The position numbers and the translations under genes are program-made. This document shows, one piece after another, positions 1 to 12,075 of a DNA stretch of 64,000 nt (position 1 is the stretch's first letter; each line of letters opens with the position of its first letter). Under the pieces are notes generated by a model that saw only the letters and a program-made list of their open reading frames with translations, was not told the origin of the DNA and made no database searches. Source of the stretch: Coptis chinensis (lineage: Eukaryota > Streptophyta > Magnoliopsida > Ranunculales > Ranunculaceae); NCBI GenBank assembly GCA_015680905.1, contig CM027380.1, positions 37,750,001 through 37,814,000 on the forward strand, given 5' to 3'.

Positions 1-122
1 ATATGTCCATTTGCTTGGTATTATAGTTTGGTTGGTAGTCTTTGTCGGATTGGTTTCATATGGTATTAATAAAGATGATATTGAATTTATGTAGGATAAT
101 CCATAAGCAAAAGGCTTGTTGA

Positions 123-416
123 TTGAATATCCCAATAGAGCAATATAATGAGTTGTCTCTTGCTTGTGGGGATGACCAAGCTACAGGGAGTTCTGGGAAG
201 GCAATCGCAGATACACAATCTGAAAATGTTTCTGTTGAAGAAGTAAGTGAGACCCAAGGGATGCCACAAAAGGCAAAGAGGAGTAGACAGTGGGAGGAAG
301 CTTTTTCGAAACTTGACAGGTTGGCGCAACAAGTTTCTCGCCTAGCAAATGCAGTGAGTAACGTCGATCAAACCTTTTGCGACCGAGTCTTCTATGAATT
401 GATGAACATTGAAGGG
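123..416 (+). pseudogene. Myb/SANT-like protein, C-terminal fragment
   Basis: An open frame of about 98 residues with no ATG at its start; a stop codon lies just upstream in frame, so this is probably the body of a last exon or a remnant. The sequence is polar, then forms a likely amphipathic helix (WEEAFSKLDRLAQQVSRLA) and ends in FYELMNIEG. In plant Myb/SANT-like proteins of the L10-interacting-MYB/Harbinger-associated type, a similar 'ELM-IEG' segment begins the C-terminal helical region. Here the frame stops exactly where the LTR of element A begins (TGAT at 417), so the stop codon is supplied by the retrotransposon. The rest of the gene was not found in the window. Family assignment rests on recognised sequence pattern only and could be wrong; truncation by the LTR is directly visible. 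Confidence 0.45.
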
Positions 417-1750
417 TGATAAATGTAAAAACGGTAGTTTAACCTACTCTTAACTCATTATGTTATGAATAAGAAAAACTAAATGATGTTTACACTATAT
501 GATCGAAGTTCTACTCTCGTTATCGTTCAATATGTGGAGTAGAGAATTCGTTCCACTCCAAACTCGTTTAGATGTAACATTTCTAGTTTAATTAATTCTA
601 ACAAAAACAATGAGAGTAATGAAATGAAATTATCCTAAGACAATGATTTACTGACTTAGATGTTATGATTTAAACTACGGCAATTTAATACTACGATGCG
701 AATGTGGGAAGGAATTAGGGGGATTTGATTTCACTTTGAATTCAACTTAATAAACTAGCATAGATTTGTTGTAATCCTAATCTTTATGTTTTCACATAAA
801 GATTGGGTTTTTCTAATCCCTAATTATTCATGGCAATCTCTGCCAACTAATAATTAGCATGTGAAGCAATTTAAATCCATTCTCATGGAAAATTAACTAC
901 CTTCTAGACTGGAATAGATTATTACAACTATTTCTACGCTAACACAATCATGTTTTCATCAAAGCTTCCTCAAACCCCTCTAATGGAGGTTTTAGCTTCA
1001 ATTCATCAAACTATCCTTAATAAATGAACAAGAAGAAGGCATCTTGAAGAAATGTAAAATTAGTTTATTTAATCTAATGAAAAAGAGTCTAATGATTCAA
1101 AACTATATTAAAAACTAAGTACTGACTAATTCATTAAGTCTAATCTAAATTTATGGATAACTAACTATATATCTAAGAGTGATGCCTTACTCTTCTTTAT
1201 ATAGAAGAGGGCTAGGCCTACAAATTCGTGCATGGGCTTTGGAGCCATGTTATGAGCCATAAAATCGAGCCCAAAACTTGATTACTTCGGTCTAAAGGTT
1301 TCTCTGCTGGAAATTACTGCAATAGTTTTTTCATCAACTTCTGCTCCTCTGATTGGGTCAATGCTTAGACTATTAGAAAGCTCTTTCGAAGTCGGTTATT
1401 TTGACATATGGTAGGACCAATTCTGAGGTCTAAGTCCAAAGATACGGCCTTTGGAAGTTTGGTGACTTTTATGCGCTATTTTTGCCCGCGTTGACTATGA
1501 CTTTTCAGCTTTGACCGAGCTTTAAAAAGGTTTTTTCTCCTTGAATCTTGGCCTGTAATCATAGAACATCTTAACAACCAACCTTTGCTCCTTTATCTCA
1601 CAAAAGGGATACATTTATGCACATAATTGATTCCAATGTCTGAAATACATAAAAGCACGTAAACATCACTAACTCTTATTTATTAATCACATAATTGGTC
1701 TAAAAGCAATATTGTTAAGGGGTTAAAACTACAATTTTGGGCTCTTAACA
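417..1750 (-). repeat. 3' LTR of element A
   Basis: About 1334 bp, plus-strand ends TGATAAATG...CTTAACA. It aligns along its length with the LTRs of B, E and H: shared blocks include the AATTAGGGGGATTTGATT-like stretch near 715, the 'CTCATGG' and 'CTCTAATGGAGGTTT' blocks, and the terminal GGGCTCTTA. By eye it is clearly more diverged from the B LTRs than they are from each other. On the minus strand a TATATAAAG box (1195-1203) marks the likely promoter. Confidence 0.8.
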
Positions 1751-3689
1751 AACCACCCCTAAACAGCATTTTGCTTGTCCTCAAGCAAATATGAGAAATT
1801 AAAATAAGTGACCAAAAATGGAGTTCTAACTAATCTCGTTTCATCGAGTGCAATTCCATTGACCATATGCAACAAGGCCTTAAACCACTAGGAATTCCCT
1901 AGTGGATGAGTTATAGCCTCGTGAGAGTTTTCCAGTGAAGGTACTCACAAATTTCATCTATACTACAATGACTAAGAAATAGAACTATTGTTTCCTTATT
2001 TATGTCTCAATTATCTATACATCTTACTAGCAATGAACACAGAATAATCAAGTCGAAACCTAAGCTAATATATGCATAATAATCAATCATCTACGAATAA
2101 ACATATATACAATGAGTAATACTATGAAATGCACTAACATGTCCATTTCTGAAACTTTGGAATAGCGTCCTTAAGTAGGTCCTCACACAAAAGTCAAGAC
2201 AAAAATACTCTGATTTTTCCGCTCAAGTTTCGCTACTCCAGTGTGCAGTGGGCACACTTTACCTTACAAACTCAATGACACACAAGGAAGCCGAAGTCAA
2301 TCAAACATATTTGCCACTTACTATCATACTAACCTATTCCTAATTGAGCTAGAGGTCTTTATTAAGTGTTGCGGGGATTAGGAGATGGCTTAAGAAGGAA
2401 GGAAATTGATATTCAAAAAGAACAAGTCTGAGATTATAGAGTTTTCATATTATGAAACTGGAGAAAACCTTGTTCTTTACTTTGCTTCTATACTTTGTTT
2501 CCATCCTTAGCCATTTTTTTTTCTTTTTCTTTTGGCTTTTGACTCTTTTGATTCTATTTTTGGAGTTCTAACTTTTTATTTTATTTATATATATATTATT
2601 TTATTTTCTTTGGATGGAAACTTTCTTTTCTTATTTGAAGCAACTAACAAGTTCTTGTTTTCAAAGGTCTTTCTCTTTCCTATTCTTCATTTCATCTCTA
2701 TTCTCAGACTCATTCAAAAATGGGTAGACTGATTTTTATTTTTATTTTATTTTGTAAAAGGGTAAAGGATTTGTGGTTTATGAAAGACTAAAGAAAGGCT
2801 CAGAGGGGCAACTAGCGGAAAATAATTTCATAAGGTTTGAATTTCTGGTTATATCGATCCAAAGAGGGCCTAAATTCTCTCTTAGGACATGGCATAGTGA
2901 TCAAGCAAGTGAACATGTGATTTCTCTATTCGGAATTTACTTCTCCCTTGTGTCATTTCTCAAAATTTTCACTCATATTAGGCTTTAGGCTATATTCTCA
3001 CAGGATTTGTAGAATAAGTATACTAGCCTAGATTTCAGAAACTTACTGCCAATACAAACATAGATGCTTATGCAATATATTTATAGAAAGATGCAAAGAT
3101 TATTGCCTACATATTAACCTAAGTTTCTAAAAACTATTCTAATGCAAAAGCTAACGTGAAACTTCTAGATTATTATCATTATAGAGAAAGAAACAATACC
3201 ACTATTCCTAAGTGTATATCATAAACTTTTTATTTATATTTTTAAATTTTTTCCTAGAAAACAAGTGCATATTGTACATATCTATATCCTAACAGGTGCC
3301 TTAAATTACGCGTGTTTCTATGCCACCCCTAAACAAAAGCATGCTTTGTCCTCAAAGTATAGAAATAAGAAGGGTAGGAGAATACCATGGAAACGCGTGA
3401 AATTTTGGAACATCTACAAAACAAAGTTAAAACATACTAATATAGATAAATAAAAATAGACGCAACTCTATATAAGTTCCCCCCGTTATGGGGAAAACAA
3501 AGATCAAATTGCTTGGGACATAAGCAGACACGGACAAAAATAAAAACTTACCTCATATCCAACATTTAGGCGTTGTCAACCTCTTCTATAAAGAAGTGAG
3601 GTTCCTTCGCATCCTGCCACGCTATGATGATTTGCCAGGCCTCACGCCATTTATCATCTACAATCGCTAGCCTGTTAAACGCCACTTGG
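1751..3689 (-). other. 3' untranslated region of element A
   Basis: No gene. It begins, next to the LTR, with the polypurine tract (minus strand GTTTAGGGGTGGTT). It is colinear with 7223-9168 of element B at roughly 85-90 per cent identity by eye. It holds a near-perfect palindrome (1885-1905, centre GAATTC), a short perfect stem-loop (2240-2258), a T-rich tract (about 2510-2760) and a second polypurine-tract-like motif (about 3323-3337). The small open frames here are short and not conserved. Confidence 0.7.
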
Positions 3690-4496
3690 TCAGATCCGGG
3701 TATAGGGGGCAACCCAATTAGGTTGTTGCCTCCACCCCGGCCAAGTCATTGCACGGAAAGAACGAATAATGCAGTTGGTGGGTCTCACAATGTCAACCCC
3801 AACCCAATCCGTCAAACGGGTACAAAATGCATGAAAGAAACATAACATGATACGACAAACTAAGACAAGCATAAGAAGGTACTTATGCCTCATACTTTGG
3901 GCTCATGCTAAACTAGACATTAATGTCTTGGGAAGGTCATATAGCAGACGTCTCTCAGCGAGGGCAAGGAAAACGTCTCAAGTGGCGTCATTCGCAGAAG
4001 AAAAACGCCACTCCCCTAATATGTTTAGCATGATAAAGAACATCACTGTGCCCACATTAAAAGACAAGCTACCAAAGGCTACGTTATATTTCCCTTGGTC
4101 CTTTGCCCGGAAAATTCCGGCCACATAAGTCTCATGCAAAAACTTATAGTTGTAGGCAGAGAAATTACCAACTAAATAGCCCCATGAGTCTTGAATCTCA
4201 GCAGGCATAGGAAGCTCAACAGCAAAAGCCAACAAAAACATGGTTATTTCCATTGTTTCATCATCAATGGTGATGGAGAACACGTGTTCTCCATCCATCC
4301 GATAAAAGAATTTACAATGTTCATAAAAATATGCTGTAACTGCAGGAGAGTAAATTTCATCAGAACTTACCATTAGAGACTGCCATCCTGCTTGTATGAT
4401 CACTTTGCAAAACCAAGATCCGTACGTGTCGCTCGAGAACAAATCTTTGAAAGACTGCTCCTGTATGAGTGTAGGAGACTTCATATCAAACAACAC
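3690..4496 (-). pseudogene. Element A 3' module 2, plant transposon protein-like
   Basis: Minus-strand coding remnant that reads from about 4496. Near the start it has PTLIQEQSFKDLF, then a W..VIIQAGW segment, YSPAVTAYFYEHCKFF and a GEHVFSITIDDE segment. The order 'EQ-F..DLF...W...Y.P.LV..FY...' matches module 1 of the same element and of B, so the two modules are paralogues. It corresponds to 10029-9169 in B. The domain type is the uncharacterised 'putative plant transposon protein' domain found after pol in Athila-like elements; function is unknown. The remnant is broken. Confidence 0.55.
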
Positions 4497-4559
4497 ACTC
4501 TAGAGTTGCTGGAAACAACCTCAGAAGAACCCACAAATAAAAATCAAAAGTGGAAGTGC

Positions 4560-4700
4560 TGCAAAGGCCAAGGCGCGGGGGGCGCTTAGGATTTGGCTTT
4601 GATGGGCGCGGGGCACGCTCTTGTCTCACTCGACTTCCATGCACTTTTAGCGGGGCGCACTTGGAATTTCCCTATGAAGGGCGCGGGGCGCGCTCCGTGT
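4560..4700. repeat. GC-rich array upstream of module 2 (element A)
   Basis: Imperfect copies of a motif of the form GGGCGCGGGGCGCGCTC (plus-strand reading), standing out from AT-rich surroundings. The same motif family occurs at 10045-10265 and 16720-16960 in B and, in the opposite orientation, in the leader of E. In element sense the array lies just 5' of the module 2 start. Confidence 0.7.
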
Positions 4701-5330
4701 ACTTTGAATGCTCTGACTTGGAAAGTGAAAAAGAAAAGTGAGAGATAACAATGAGAGGTGCAAGGTTAGAGGTGTGGTGTGGAGTGTAGAGTGAACCAAG
4801 TATTTATAGAGGTTTAGTTTCTTAATCGAGTTCCATAAGTTGCCAAGATTGTTAAGGCAACTTGATGGAAATAAAATATTTCTAAATCCAAAATGGAAAC
4901 AGACCAGATTCATTATTCCAAAAACAAACCTAATAGCTTAATGGTCTGAATTTAAAATAGCAACCTTCCAATTCCATTCCTTAAAATTTTCAACACTCCC
5001 ACACTAGCTAATTCTAGCTACATCAAAGTTGTAACATTCTCACATAGTCATATTCTCACAAACTTGCAACAAATACTTCCAAAATGGTGGATAGATTAAA
5101 TAAAACAACGCTGAACCATTAATGCCACCCCCAAACAAATCGGGAAGGTGGGATTAATGAAAAAAAACAATAGCAAACTTGGACAAAAATTTAAATAAAC
5201 TTAAAATTATACTAACAACCAAATATTTGACAACAATTGCATAATTCAAAATGAACTACTTAATTAAACAACAAAAAAATAAAATTCTACTAAAAACAGG
5301 GAAAAAAATCCTAAATAGAATACAACTGAA

Positions 5331-5738
5331 CTACGAGCCACGAGATAAGGATGGTTCCGAGTCATCAGTCCTGCGTCGACGATGCTCATGCCTCTCAGAC
5401 TCGTCAGAAGTAGAACTCTGATATGGTGGCAAGTGTCGTAGAACTTCCACTTGGAACTTCCTTTGACTCTCTAGATATGTGTTCATGGATTCCTCGCACT
5501 CATTATCATGCTGGACTAGGATCTCCATGGTAGCCTGGAGCTCTCGGTTACTAGCACTGAGATCCTCAAAATTATGATCGATGTTCACCTGCCTAGTCCG
5601 CAGATCCACACAAATGGTATTAAGAGAATGCATGCCACGATGAAGCAATCTCATGCGTTCTACATCAGAAGTAGCATTTTCCAAGGCATCGGCCTCAAAA
5701 CATGTCGTATCTTCCTCATCATCATCTGAATCAACAAC
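5331..5738 (-). pseudogene. Element A 3' module 1, C-terminal part, cut by B
   Basis: Minus-strand frame ending in a polar, charged tail (SDESERHEHRRRR-type) preceded by a helical, probably coiled-coil stretch. It aligns with the C-terminal part of module 1 in B (11014-11400). It stops abruptly at the LTR of B (5739); its upstream part resumes at 18594 on the other side of B. This split is the evidence that B inserted into A. Confidence 0.6.
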
Positions 5739-7222
5739 TGATACTACGATAAAATTGAATATAATTCTACTCCGAATAATTACTGAATATCAAACGGAAG
5801 TAAAACTAAAACTTTATCATAACAATTCTTATCAAAGATTTATACTCTCGATACTATTGAAGTAGAGTTGGAATAGAAGATTCATTCGACTCCTAGTTCC
5901 TTAGCATTCAAGTTTACTACGACTATCAGTCCTACCAAAGTCAATGAGACTTTTATGAATTATACTACGATGCAATTTATACGAACAAGATAATAGGATC
6001 CAACTACGAAATGCTACGGGTTGAATCTATGATAAGGAATTAGGGGGGATTGATTCCACCTTAACTCAACTTAATTAACTAACGATTTAATCGTAAGTAA
6101 TCCGAATGAATCGCTTTAACAATTTAGTTCTTCCTAATCCCTAGTTGTTCATGGTAATCTCTACCAACTAACATCTAGCATGTGAACGATCAAACCCATT
6201 CTCATGGTGAACTAATCGTTTCTAGAATGGAATGAAAATTATGACTACTTTATGCTAACACAAATTAATCTTCATCAAGGCTTCCTCAACACCCTCTAAT
6301 GGAGGTTTAGCCTAGAATTATCATGCTATCATTTCCATATGCAATCAAACAAGTCATCATAAAAAGATTGGAACTTTGCTTATTTAAACTAATATGGAAA
6401 CTACTCATGCAATAATTGATTTAAACTAATAATGACAAATAAGTAAATGTAAGAATTTAAGCTAATAATTAATGGAAAACAAAATTAGATTATCAAGAAC
6501 TAAATATTTTATTGATCTAACAACTAAATAACAATCATTTAATACTGAAATTAAAACAAGAATAACAACTAATTAATTAATTGAAAAACTAGATCTAGAA
6601 CTAAGCTTTAATGGCTACTTGCTATCCTAACCTAATTGATACTTAAGAGCTAAGTCTTGTGTGTGGAAATGGAGGAGACCAGATCCACATTTTCGTGCAT
6701 GGGATGAGGGACCATGTTTTGGACCGGAAAATCGAGCCCAAAGCCCAATTTCTTCAGTCCACAGGGCCCTTTTCAGCTGTCTTTGATTTTAATAGGCTTT
6801 TCGTCTACTTGTATTCCTCTGATTGGGTCAAGGTTTAGACCATTGGAAAGCTCTTTCCAAGCCGGTCGTTTTAAAATAAGGTACGCCCAATTCCGAGGCC
6901 TGAGTCCAAAGATACGATCTTTGGAAGTTCTGCTGACTTTTGTGTGCTGTTTCTGCCCTCGTTGACCATGACTTTTCAACTTCTGACCGGGCTTTACAAA
7001 GGCTTTTTCTCCTTGAATCTAGGCCTTTAATCACATAACCTCTTAGCAACCAACCCTTGCTCTTTTATATCGCCAAAGTGGCACATTTCTGCACATAATT
7101 GACTTCAATGCCTGAAATACATAAAAGCACGTAATTAGCATTAACTCTTATTTATTACTCGCATAATTGGTCTAAAAGTATTATTGTTAAGGGATTAAAA
7201 CTATAGTTTTGGGCTCTTATCA
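5739..7222 (-). repeat. 3' LTR of element B
   Basis: 1484 bp, plus-strand ends TGATACTACG...GGGCTCTTATCA. Near-equal in length to the 5' LTR at 17108-18593 and colinear with it throughout. Confidence 0.85.
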
Positions 7223-7240
7223 AACCACCCCCAAACAGCA
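7223..7240 (-). promoter_or_regulatory. Polypurine tract of element B
   Basis: On the minus strand the sequence directly before the 3' LTR reads TGTTTGGGGGTGGTT, preceded by a GAGGACAAG-like stretch (plus strand CTTGTCTTC...). This is the usual position and composition of the plus-strand primer in plant Ty3 elements. Confidence 0.75.
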
Positions 7241-9168
7241 TTTTGCTTGTCTTCAAGCAAATATGAGAAATTAGCATAAGTGACCAAAAATAGAGTTCTA
7301 ACTAATCTCGTTTCGCCGAGTGTGATTGCATTCACCATATGCAACAAGGCCTTAAACCACTAAGAATTCCCTAGTGGACGAGTTATAGCCTCATGAGAGT
7401 TTTCCAGTGAAGGTACTCACAAACTTCATCTATACTACAACGACTCAGAAATTAAACTATTGTTTCCTTATCTATGTCTCAATTATCTATACATCTCACT
7501 AGCAATGAATACAGAATAATCAAGTCAAAACCTAAGCTAATATATGCATAATAATCAATCATCTATAAATAAACATATTTACAATGAGTAATACTATGAG
7601 ATGAACTAGCAGGTCCGTTTCTGAAAACTCGGAATAGCGTCCTTAAGTAGGTCCTCACATAAATGTCAAGACAAAAACCACTCTGATTTTTCCCCTCAAG
7701 TTTCGCTACTCTAGTGTGCAATGGGCACACTTTACCTTACAAACTCAATGACACACAAGGAAGCCAGAGTCGATCAAACACATCTGCCACTTACCATCAT
7801 ACTAACCTATTCCTAGTTGAGCTAGAGGTCTTTATTAGGTGTTGTGGGGATTAGGAGATGGTTTAAGAAGGAAGGAAATAGATATTCAAAAAGGATAAGT
7901 CTGAGATAATAGGGGCTTCATATTATGTAACTAGAGAAACCCTTGTTCTTTACTTTTGCTTCAACACTTTGTTTCCATCCTTAGCCATATTTTTTTTTTC
8001 TTTGGCTTTTGACTCCTTGATTCTTTTTTTGGAGTTCTAACTCTTTATTTTTTTTTTATTATTATTATTTTTTTTTTATTTGGATGGAAACTTACTTTTC
8101 TTATCTGAAGCGACTAACGAATTCTTGATTTTAAAGGTTCTTCTCTTTTCTATTTTTTATCTCTATTCTCAGACTTATTCAAAGAATTGGGTAGGTTGAT
8201 TTTTATTTTTTATTATTTTTTTTTTATTTTTTTTTTGTAACAGGGTAAAGGATTTGTGGTTTATGAAAGGCTAAAGAAAGGCTCAGATGGGCGACTAGCG
8301 GAAAATAATTCATAGGTTTGAATTTCTGGCTATATCGATCCAAAGAGGGCCTAAATTTTCGCTTAGGATGTGGTATAGTAATCAAGCAAGTGGACGTGTG
8401 ATTTCTCAATCCGGATTTTACTTTTCCCTAGTGTAATTTCTCAAATGTTCACTCATATAAGGCTTCAGGCTATATTCTCACCGGATTTGTAGAATAAGTA
8501 CTCTAGTCTAGATTTAAGAAACTTACTGCCAACAATCATAGATACTCATGTAACATATTTATAGATAGATGCAAGGATTATTACCTACATATTAGCCTAA
8601 GTTTCTAAAAACTATTCTAATGCAAAAGCTACGTGAGATTTCTAGATTATCAAGGACCTAGAGAAGGAAACAATACCAATATTCCTAAGTGTATAGCATA
8701 AATTTTTTATTAATATATATTATTTTAAAAAAAAATTTGAATTTTTAACTAGAAAACAAGTACATATTATACATATCTATATCCTAACAGATGCCTTAAT
8801 TACACGTGTTTCTATTCCCCCCTCAAACAAGAAGCATGTTTTGTCCTCAAAGTATTTAAATAAATAGGGTAGAGAAATACCATGGAAACACGTGAAATTC
8901 TGGAATATCTGCAAAACAAGGTTAAACATACTAATATAGAAAAGAAAAACTGACGCAACTCTATAAGAGTTCCACCCGTAATGGGGTTAATGAGAAATAA
9001 ATTGCTTGGGACATAAGCAAACACTAACTGAAATAAAAACTAACCTTAACTCCCATTTAAGCATTTTCCTCATCGTCCTCAATAAAGAAATTAGGTTCCT
9101 TCGCATCCTGCCACGCCATGGTAATTTGCCAGGCTTCACGCCACTTATCGTCTACAATAGCTAACTTG
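7241..9168 (-). other. 3' untranslated region of element B
   Basis: No gene. Colinear with 1751-3689 of A. It contains the matching palindrome (7357-7377), the matching stem-loop with one changed loop base (7713-7731), long T-rich tracts (about 8035-8235) and a polypurine-tract-like motif near 8814-8830. Confidence 0.65.
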
Positions 9169-10029
9169 TCAAGCGCCACTTGGTCGGATGGGGTGTAAGG
9201 TGCAACCTAATGAGGTTGTATCCTCCACCCTTGCCAAGTCATTGCACGGAACGATCGAATAATACAATTGGTGGGTCTCACAATGTCGACCCCAACCCAA
9301 TCCGTGAAATGAGTACAAAAAACAAGGAAGAAACATAGCATAATACGGCAAATTAAAACAGGCATAAGAAGGTACTTATGTCGCTTGCTATGGGCTCGGG
9401 CTAAACTAGACATTAGGGTCTGGGGAATATCATAGAGTGTTCGTCCCCTAGCTAAAGTAAGGAAAATATCACAAGTTTCATCATTCACAGAAGAATAACG
9501 CCATTCCCCTCTAATGTTTAGCATGATCCAAAACATAACAGTGCCCACGTTCATAGATAGGCTACCAAGGGCTACGTTATAATCCCCTTGGTCCTCTATC
9601 CTAAAGATTCCTGCCCCATAATGCTCATGCAAAGCATCATAGTTATACATGTACATATTATCTACCAAATAGGCCCATGAGTCTTGTATTTCGGCCGACA
9701 TAGCAAGTCCAAGCACAAAGGCTAGGAAGAACTTGGAAATTTCCATTGGTTCATCCCCCGATGGTGATGGAGAACACTTGTTCTCCATCTGGTCTATCAA
9801 AGAACTTACAATTATTATAAAAATAAGATGTAAGTGCGGGAGAATAAAGTTCATAAGGACTTACCAATAGTGGCTCCCAGCCTGCTAGAATGATCACTTT
9901 GTGAAACCATGCACCATAGGTGTCACTTTGGAACAAGTCTTCAAAAGACTGTTCTGGTATGATACGAGGGAATGCCATCCCCAATAAACTCGCTGGAATA
10001 GCTGCAAATGATCCTGGAACAACCCACAA
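9169..10029 (-). pseudogene. Element B 3' module 2, plant transposon protein-like
   Basis: Minus-strand coding remnant with IPEQSFEDLFQSDTYGAWF near the start, then a W..LLVSPYELYSP segment, a YFYNNCKFF segment, and downstream EIQDSWAYLVDN and LNIRGEWRYSS. It is the counterpart of 4496-3690 in A and a diverged paralogue of module 1. Function unknown. Broken, with a few breaks. Confidence 0.55.
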
Positions 10030-10044
10030 AAAATCAGATTTTTA

Positions 10045-10265
10045 CGTGCCCACAGGGTCAGGGCGCGGGGTGCGCTCAACCTATGCCTGAGATGGGTGTG
10101 GGGTGTGCTCTGGTGAATTTCGAGTTCCAGGCACTTGGGCGCAGGGTGCGCTCACTTTTTTCATGGGATGGGCGTGGGTCGCGCTTCGGATGAAAACTGA
10201 AATTCCAGTGTTTTGGGCGCAGGGTGCGCTCAGCTATGGGCTTGGTAGGGCGCGGGTCGCGCTCT
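10045..10265. repeat. GC-rich array upstream of module 2 (element B)
   Basis: Four or more imperfect repeats of about 50-60 bp built on GGGCGCAGGGTGCGCTC and GAGTTCCAGGCACTTGGG. The same combination of motifs occurs in the leader of B (16720-16960), so the two arrays share an origin. Confidence 0.75.
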
Positions 10266-11013
10266 GATGAAATTTACCGACATTGCCTAGAGGCGTGAGT
10301 AAGCTCCCACTAGGCAGAGACGCCAGCACTCGAAATTTCTTGAGTTGCTAAAATGGAGAAGAAAAATGGGAAACGTGAGAGATGAAAGTGAGGTGTAGTG
10401 TGGGTTGTGAGTGTAGAATGAATGAAGTTTTTATAGATTTTAAGTTGCTAAAACGAATCGGGAAGTTGCCAAAAAGCTTTAAAGCAATTGCCAGAAACAA
10501 AAAAATTTCCAAAATCGAAAGCGAAAACAACCCATATTCTTGATTCTAAAACAACCCTAATATCTTTTAGATTGAATTTAGAATAGTAACTTCTAAATTC
10601 TTTTAGATTTTATCCTACCACAACATCTAATCATAGGTATGCCCATATTGGCAATATTCTTAACCCTCACGTCAAACCAACTACTAAAATGGATGATCCT
10701 ATAACAAATCATGCTAGAGTAAATAATACCACCCCCAAACAATTCGGAAAGGTGGGATTAACGATAAAAACAATGCACAATTTGAAAAGAACCAAATTAT
10801 ATTCAAATTCAAATTCAAATACAATTAACTACCGAATTTAAATTTAACTACTGAATTTAAAAAAAAAACTTAATATCCGAACTAATAAAAACAATAAAAA
10901 CAACTAAATAACATCGAAACAACATATTTTTAGAAAACCTAGCCACTTGATGAAGATGGACCCTGAGATGGATATTGGGCCTGGGATGAAGATGGGCCCG
11001 AGCCATCCGCCCT
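10266..11013. other. Inter-module spacer of element B
   Basis: No gene recognised. AT-rich. Contains a polypurine-tract-like motif on the minus strand (10731-10745, TTGTTTGGGGGTGGT) that matches one at about 5133-5147 in element A. Confidence 0.6.
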
Positions 11014-12075
11014 TTAACGACGACGCTCATGCCTCTCAGACTCATCTGAAATAGAACCCTCTAGGGGTGGCATGCATCGTAGAATCTCTACTTGGAACAG
11101 GTGTTGTGCTTCCATTGCTGCTTTCATCTCTATATATTGCGCCTTGTAACGATGAAGGAGTGTCTCCATGTTACACAAAAGATCCTCCTGACCCTTTTTG
11201 AGGTTTTCAAAACTCGTCTGAAGGTTCTTTTGTTTATTTTGAATTATAATCTGCCTATCCCATACATCTTCACAAATAACATAAATGCAACGCACGCCAG
11301 TATGCAACACTGACATGCGTTTGGACTCAGACGTACACTTTTCCAAGGCATCTTCATCCAAACATGTCATGTCCTCCATTTCCCCATCCGAATCAACCAC
11401 CCTATCCTCTGGCAACATCCAAGTCTTTTGGATGCACTCCGTATAAATAATTTCATTTGAATGCAATTTCAACATAGTCCGCTCAGTTCTTGGTTCCCCC
11501 CAGACAACATTATCTTCGTAATTAAAGCAGGGAATGGTGCAATACTCTTCCCAACTCCTCTCTAGGATACAGAATTCATACCTTTTCTCTTGCAATATCC
11601 AGATAACGTGCAGACATGTCAAACCAATGTCGCTCAATTTCTCCTTCCCAATGACGTTCTTACCAATCCACTGAGCTACAGCCAGTTGGTTGGTTCGCAG
11701 AGATGACTGTCGAGCACAATGAGAATTCGGATTATATTGACCTTCCATGAGAGTGTCGTTCATCAATGCAGGAACTCTAGTATACTGGGATTCCTACACG
11801 GTGGTGTCGAGGTGGCGTTCAGGCGTAATGCCTAGAATCTCAGCCAACTTCTCTCTCGATAATTCTCTCCTAACCCCAGCCACCTTCATGAAAACTTTCC
11901 GACCATCCAACTCTCTCTTCTTATAGAATTGTTCGACCAAATCGGAGTGGTAGAAATTATTTGTCGAGTACCACAACCTATTCCAATTCCTCCTAATCAT
12001 CTCGTCACGAAAAAACAGCGCGAAGCGGTCGGCTGTAAAAGCTTGTTCCGGCAGAATTCTTCGTCTTAGAGCCAT
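11014..12075 (-). pseudogene. Element B 3' module 1, plant transposon protein-like
   Basis: Minus-strand coding region in two main stretches. The first (from 12075) begins MALRRRILPEQAFTADRF and continues with an FFRDEMIRRNWNRLW segment, FYHSDLVEQFYKK and a V.RELSREKLAEILGI segment; this is the pattern of the 'putative plant transposon protein' domain. The second stretch has QSSLRTNQLAVAQWIGKNV, a LTCLHVIWILQEKRYEFC segment, a long helical part and a basic tail (SDESERHERRR). It lies after pol where Athila elements carry an extra ORF sometimes called env-like; nothing here shows a signal peptide or transmembrane anchor. Broken. Confidence 0.6.

Noticed and set aside
6714-7049. Open frames on both strands in the LTR of element B
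   Set aside because: LTR sequence; the frames are not kept in the partner LTR or in A.
11014-12075. Calling the post-pol modules an envelope protein
   Set aside because: No signal peptide, cleavage site or transmembrane segment is visible; the plant transposon protein-like pattern fits better.
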